From Heterostelium album PN500 (Eukaryota; Evosea; Eumycetozoa; Acytosteliales; Acytosteliaceae), in NCBI RefSeq assembly GCF_000004825.1, contig NW_008805089.1, positions 496,001-560,000 on the forward strand: DNA of 64,000 nt, read 5' to 3'. Both the position numbers and the translations under genes were made by a program. A model generated the notes under the pieces. That model did not search any database. It was not told the DNA's origin and saw only the letters and a program-made list of their open reading frames with translations. Positions 59,403 through 64,000 of the stretch are shown one piece after another. Numbering within the stretch: position 1 is the first letter of the stretch; each line of letters begins with the position of its first letter.

Positions 59403-62340
59403 TTATTTCAATTCAGCCTCGTTCTTCTTGACCTTGTCACCCTTGCAGCAACAACATAAAACATTGGAAATCTTGTTGAGGAAACTGGAACGCATTTGCA
59501 ACCATGAGATAAAGTATGCAGCAATACAAGCGACCAAAGCCAAAGCTTGCAATACACAGACGACCAACTCACCAGCAACCGATGGCTCCTTCAAATGTGA
59601 GAGACAGACACCGACCGAGACGATGTTGAGGACGGCCAACAAGTACTCCAACCACAAGTGGTAGTGATCAAAGTATGGCTTACGGATGGCGAGCAAAACA
59701 ACGTACAACACGATGACAAGACAGATAATGATACATTGGGCGATTGGGACGGCCTTGGCTTGTCCTGACAATGGGTAGGATGGTTCGATGTTGAATGCCA
59801 AGATACCGATGATCATTGCCATGATGAAACGCTTGATGTATGAGAAGACGACGAAACGGTGGTCAGTCTTTGGCTTGAAGTTGACGTAGAGACAACCGAA
59901 TTGTTGCTTGAAGGTTGGGTTGTGGAGACGTGACTCTGGAACCTTGAGGAGGAACCAAATGGCAATTGGGAAACCAATACCGTAGAGGGCAATCAAGATG
60001 GCACCTGGAACGATGGTCTTGGCGGCCAATGGCTTGGCGACAATCGAGAAGGCGGCGGCGGAGATGACACCAATGTAGGAGAATTGGAGGATACGGATGG
60101 TGCAGTGAATTAATCTGTTTCTGATGACTTCCTTCCAGTGAACCAAACTCTCAATGAAGTTGAGGATGATAAAGGCGAGCAACAATGGGACGATGAAAGC
60201 GGCGGCCAAGATAATGAACCAGAAGAGAATGTTGGCGAGATGGTAGGTAGAGGTGGTCTCGAGAATGTTGTTGTATTGAGCGTATGTCATGAGGGAACGG
60301 GCAGTGGTGACGGATGGGTCATACAAGTTACGGCTCTCAAAGATTGGGGTGGCAATTTGGTCACGGATCGATTGTGGGAATGGAATACCAAGATTGGTCC
60401 AGTCCAAATATTCGGTGAAGTTGAGGAAACGCGATGGGAAGACAACACCCATGTGTGAGATGAGTGAGACGTATTGGAATTGATCCATCAAGGTCCAGGC
60501 CTTGGCGGAACGTTGGTCACGCCACCAGAGGACGGAAGCCTCCTCGTGCGATGCCTTTGGATATGTACCGGTACGGAACTCGACTTCGTAGTTCTTGGCA
60601 CGGTCGATATCGAGTGGGATGGTGGTGATCATGTCGACTAAGAAGAGGATGGAAATCAAAGCGATGAAGATGGCGGCAAGTACGACGACACCAATCTCGA
60701 CGTCTTCGTCGTAGAACCATTCACGACAGAATCCTTCGACTGGACCGTATTGGTTACCGGTGAGACACTCTTCGGTGGATACACACCAACCACAGTAGGT
60801 GTGATCGATACAAACAGACTTGGTTTCGAGGGTGCTGCACTCTGGGGCTGGTGCGGATTGGTCACAGTATTGACCAGAGTATTCGGCGTAACAGGTACAG
60901 GTGGAGGCAGATGGGTTCGATGGGTTGAAGTTGCAAGTACCGTGGTTGGAACAGTTCTTCATGCAACCTTGGATGGAACAGTTGGCGACGGTCATGTAGT
61001 CAGAGTCGCAGACACAGAAACCGTTGGAACAGAAACCGTGACCACTGCACTCATTCAACTCACCCAAACACTTCTTGGTTCCACAGTCGGTACCGTTGTA
61101 GTTGATATCACATTGGCAGACACCCATTTGGCAGACACCTTGTCCGCTCGAAGCGAAACAGTCGTTTGGACAGTTGGATTCGTATTGGATTTGCAACATT
61201 CTGGTTGGAGTGAAAATCATCAATTCGTGAGTTTGTTTGTGGACGATGACACCGATGGCTTCGACTTCGATACCACCCTCTGAGAAGGAGAATGAAGCTG
61301 GATTACCACCGTCGTGACCAATACCCAAAACCGACAAGAAAGAAGAGTCGGCACCGACAACGAAAACTTGACCTTGAACATCGTCGTAGGCAGCAAAACT
61401 ACAGGTGACCAATGAGTTGATTTGGTGACTGTCAACCTCAGTGAGTGGCTTGGCAGCAGTGGAGGTGTTGTAGTTGAAAACATCCAATGAGATTTGGCTA
61501 GAGTTTTGTGAGCAGAAATACAAATTGTGCAAATTTGGATCGACTACACCAACACTTCTTTGGATATTACCATTTGGAGTATGAGTTCCAATGACAGTGG
61601 TAGTATTTAAATTGACAACTGAAATCTTACCAGAGTCATCACCAACAAATAAGTAACCATTGACCAAATCCAAAGCACTATAATAGTTATAATTATTGTT
61701 ATTTTTGAAAATATTAGAATCAAATTATGAGATTGATTGCGAATGATTTCTTATTATTAATAACTTACTATCCCCATGTTTGAGAAAGAGCTGGAATATC
61801 AATTGATTGTGGAGTATCAATGTCAATTGGACCATTACCAGTTACAACGTTGGATTTGTATTGGAAGTAGTATACCTTGTTGTTACCTGGGGACAAAGCG
61901 AAAATGAGTGGGTTTGGTTGACCTGGTTGTTGGTATGAGAATGAACCAATGGAAGACATTGGGTAGGAACCATTGTAACCGAAAAATACAGATTGAATAT
62001 CAGTCAAATTGATAGCCAAAATGTAACTGGTGGTGATGGAGTACACAGTGTCTTGGACAGAGACCGAGGAGGATTGACCGATGGTGTCACCCTTTTGATT
62101 GACAAAAGTGCTGGTTGGATCGACTTTGCTTCCTGACTCTGCTGTGATGTTTGCTGAAAAAATGTTGGTGGTACGCTCGAATGAGAGTGCGTAACCGGCG
62201 TTGTTCTGGACAACAGTTGAATATTGTGTGGTGTCACTACCAATGCTAAAGTATTTGGTTTGGAAATGATTATCGATTTGACCAAGTACTGAGCATACTG
62301 ACACCAACAGCACGATTGCTGTAAAAGTGAAAGTTCTCAT
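59403..62340 (-). CDS. Secreted/transmembrane protein with EGF-like and PSI domains and multi-pass membrane region
   Basis: Two exons (62340-61769, 61677-59403), phase 2; 948 aa. A signal peptide, MRTFTFTAIVLLVSVCSVLG, ends near residue 20. Residues 21-355 resemble a beta-propeller or beta-rich ectodomain (LDLVNGYLFVGDDSGKISV). From about 360 three EGF-like modules follow (CQMGVCQCDINYNGTDCG, CSNGFCVCDSDY, CNFNPSN...CTCYAEYSGQYCD), then a PSI-like knot (CSTLETKSVCIDHTYCGWC, about 472-510). A first membrane segment is at about 517-540. After a hydrophilic loop there are about seven more hydrophobic segments (from about 673). The tail is Cys-rich (VLCCCCKGD), perhaps palmitoylated. The multi-pass part recalls TRP-like/flavin-carrier families of fungi and amoebae (tentative). 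Strong codon bias suggests high expression. A surface receptor, adhesion or channel role is inferred. Confidence 0.85.
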
Positions 62341-64000
62341 GATTTTATTGTGATGAGTTTATCCAATTATTTGGTGGTAGTTGGAAAATTGGAAATTTAT
62401 GTATACAAATTAATTTAATGGTAAAATAAATAAATAATATTAATTTTTACAATAAAATAAATAAATAATATATAATTGAAAATATTTTGTGTATATGTTT
62501 GAATATTTTATTATATAATTATTCAGATGTTGATTGATTGATTGATTGGCCAAGTAATTATACAATCGCAAAGTAGCCTATCGACGTTACAAACAAAACA
62601 AAAACAAACAAACAAAACAAACCAAGAAGAAAGAAACTGATTTGATTAATTATAAAATACAAAAAATAAAAATTAACTTTTTTTTCTTTGAATGTTTTTG
62701 GTGCGAAGCATTTAGTGATCAAAAATGCCATAAACACGTAAAATAAAAAATCTAAAAAAAATAAAATTTATTGATTCAAAAAAAAAAAAGATTTTAATAT
62801 TTTATTTCAAGTGAAAATTTTCGAAAAATCTAGCATATTGGCAGGCTTAAGCACTCTGACTTGTGACATTTTCCTTTTTTTTTTTTTTTTTTAAAGTTTT
62901 GTTTTGTTTGGTTTGATTGTTTGTTTTAGTTTTTTTTTTTTTCATTCTAATTTGGAGGGAGCCATGGCTTGACTATTGATTTTATTTTCAAATAAACCCT
63001 ATTGAATGATCGGTTGGCTCAAATTCTCCCCCAACAATAAAAAATAAAAACAACCACAAAACATTGAATAAAATGAATGATAATAATTCTAAAAACTAGA
63101 CACTCAAAGCACATCCGTTAAACCGTAAAGATCACCAATCTCCTAAAAAGTAGCTAACCACTTACCTCACACACACTGTATTTTGGATCGTAGATAACAA
63201 AAAAAGAGTTTTTCAAAAAATTTGACCCACATTGATCAATGCTAAAACGCTTGCATTTTGATGTATTAGAAAAAAGTGTTTGGATCCCAGATAAATGAAT
63301 CAATGTCTCTTTGAATTGCGATGGAACTAAAAAAGTATGATATTGGGTGCAGTTAATTTGTAGTGTAGCGCAGAAATAACATGATCATTAAATCAATCAA
63401 ATTCTAACAAAACAATGTTATTTTTCTCCAAATAATCTTAGATTCAAAAAATAAACAAAAAGATATAAAAATAAATAAATATTAAAATGCAAATATTGAA
63501 TATTAAAGGCAGAATAAATACTTTCATTGTTTCATTGTTTATTTCATCTCTTGATTAATAATACCCAATTGGTAGTTGATTGTTTCATTACAATTGCAGT
63601 TTTCTAAACTTGGGCATTCGACATTTGTAAACTATCATTTAATTTAATATTTAGTATTTACCAAATTAATTTTATTTCCGACCGTAGAATCCAATATACT
63701 TTAAAAGGTTTATAACTTTATTATAATTTATAGAATGGGAAAATTGTTGTAATATTATGATTATTAATATCTTTGACCCTCAACAATGTCCCATCCACAA
63801 AATAAAAAAAAACCTTGTGAATACCCATTCGATTGATCGTAATCCACACCAACGCCACATCATTTATTTGGGAACCAACTCAATACGAATAAACATTAAA
63901 ATTATTTGAAATTTTAATCATTCATTTTAAAAAAAAAAAAAAGATTTTCAAAAAAAATCTGTTATTGTTTTTTTTTTTTTACATCCGATGTTAATCAGAA
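62341..64000. other. Upstream spacer of the EGF-PSI gene to the window edge
   Basis: 1.66 kb of A/T-rich DNA with T tracts (about 62875-62894) and a somewhat less A/T-rich patch at about 63095-63390 that has no open frame. No gene, tRNA or repeat family is recognised. A gene may start beyond the right edge. Confidence 0.5.

Overview
The window looks like nuclear DNA of a dictyostelid social amoeba. Evidence: a near-canonical Dictyostelium-type actin; a class I myosin with TH1, SH3 and Arg-Gly-Gly tail; a CX2CX18CX2C GATA factor with long Gln/Asn/Ser/His runs; short AT-rich GT-AG introns with GTAAGT/GTATGT donors; very AT-rich spacers full of A/T homopolymers; and coding DNA visibly richer in G+C than the spacers. 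Gln/Asn runs appear even in housekeeping proteins. The species is not identified; the NRTEGC-type ankyrin protein and kelch remnant suggest a dictyostelid other than a very AT-rich group 4 species (inference). No transposable element was recognised.

Layout. 1-7031: a partial Pro-rich gene (minus), an SDR-type reductase (plus), actin (minus) and a GATA factor (minus). 7032-13814: about 6.8 kb without a recognisable gene. 13815-25902: a myosin I heavy chain (minus), a PCMT-BTB-BTB fusion (minus), a TRPC4AP-like gene (plus) and a GNAT acetyltransferase (minus). 26429-31499: a small Cys-rich protein, an ankyrin-repeat protein, a small Ser/Thr-rich ORF and decayed kelch-like sequence. 31500-38812: a compact housekeeping cluster with a Rac GTPase, APC5, a TatD nuclease, a PGRMC-type cytochrome b5-fold protein and RCL1. 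38813-40861: a spacer that contains what I read as a U5 snRNA gene on the minus strand, plus a strong hairpin. 40862-50015: a MetE-like protein, a triose-phosphate-translocator-family carrier, DDX41 and a SAM methyltransferase. 50016-55671: a second gene-poor stretch of 5.7 kb. 55672-62340: a large Ser-rich coiled-coil protein, a tiny amphipathic protein, and a secreted/transmembrane EGF-PSI protein.

Shared themes. RNA processing appears three times (U5 snRNA, the spliceosome-associated helicase DDX41, and RCL1 for 18S rRNA maturation). Ubiquitin ligation also appears three times (APC5, the CRL4-adaptor homologue TRPC4AP, and a PCMT-BTB protein expected to work with CUL3). A 14-base E2F-like element occurs in the APC5/TatD divergent promoter and again upstream of the U5 gene. 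Two conserved host genes show local reading-frame problems: the myosin I exon 4/5 junction and the TRPC4AP homologue near its 3' end. They may be sequence errors or real.
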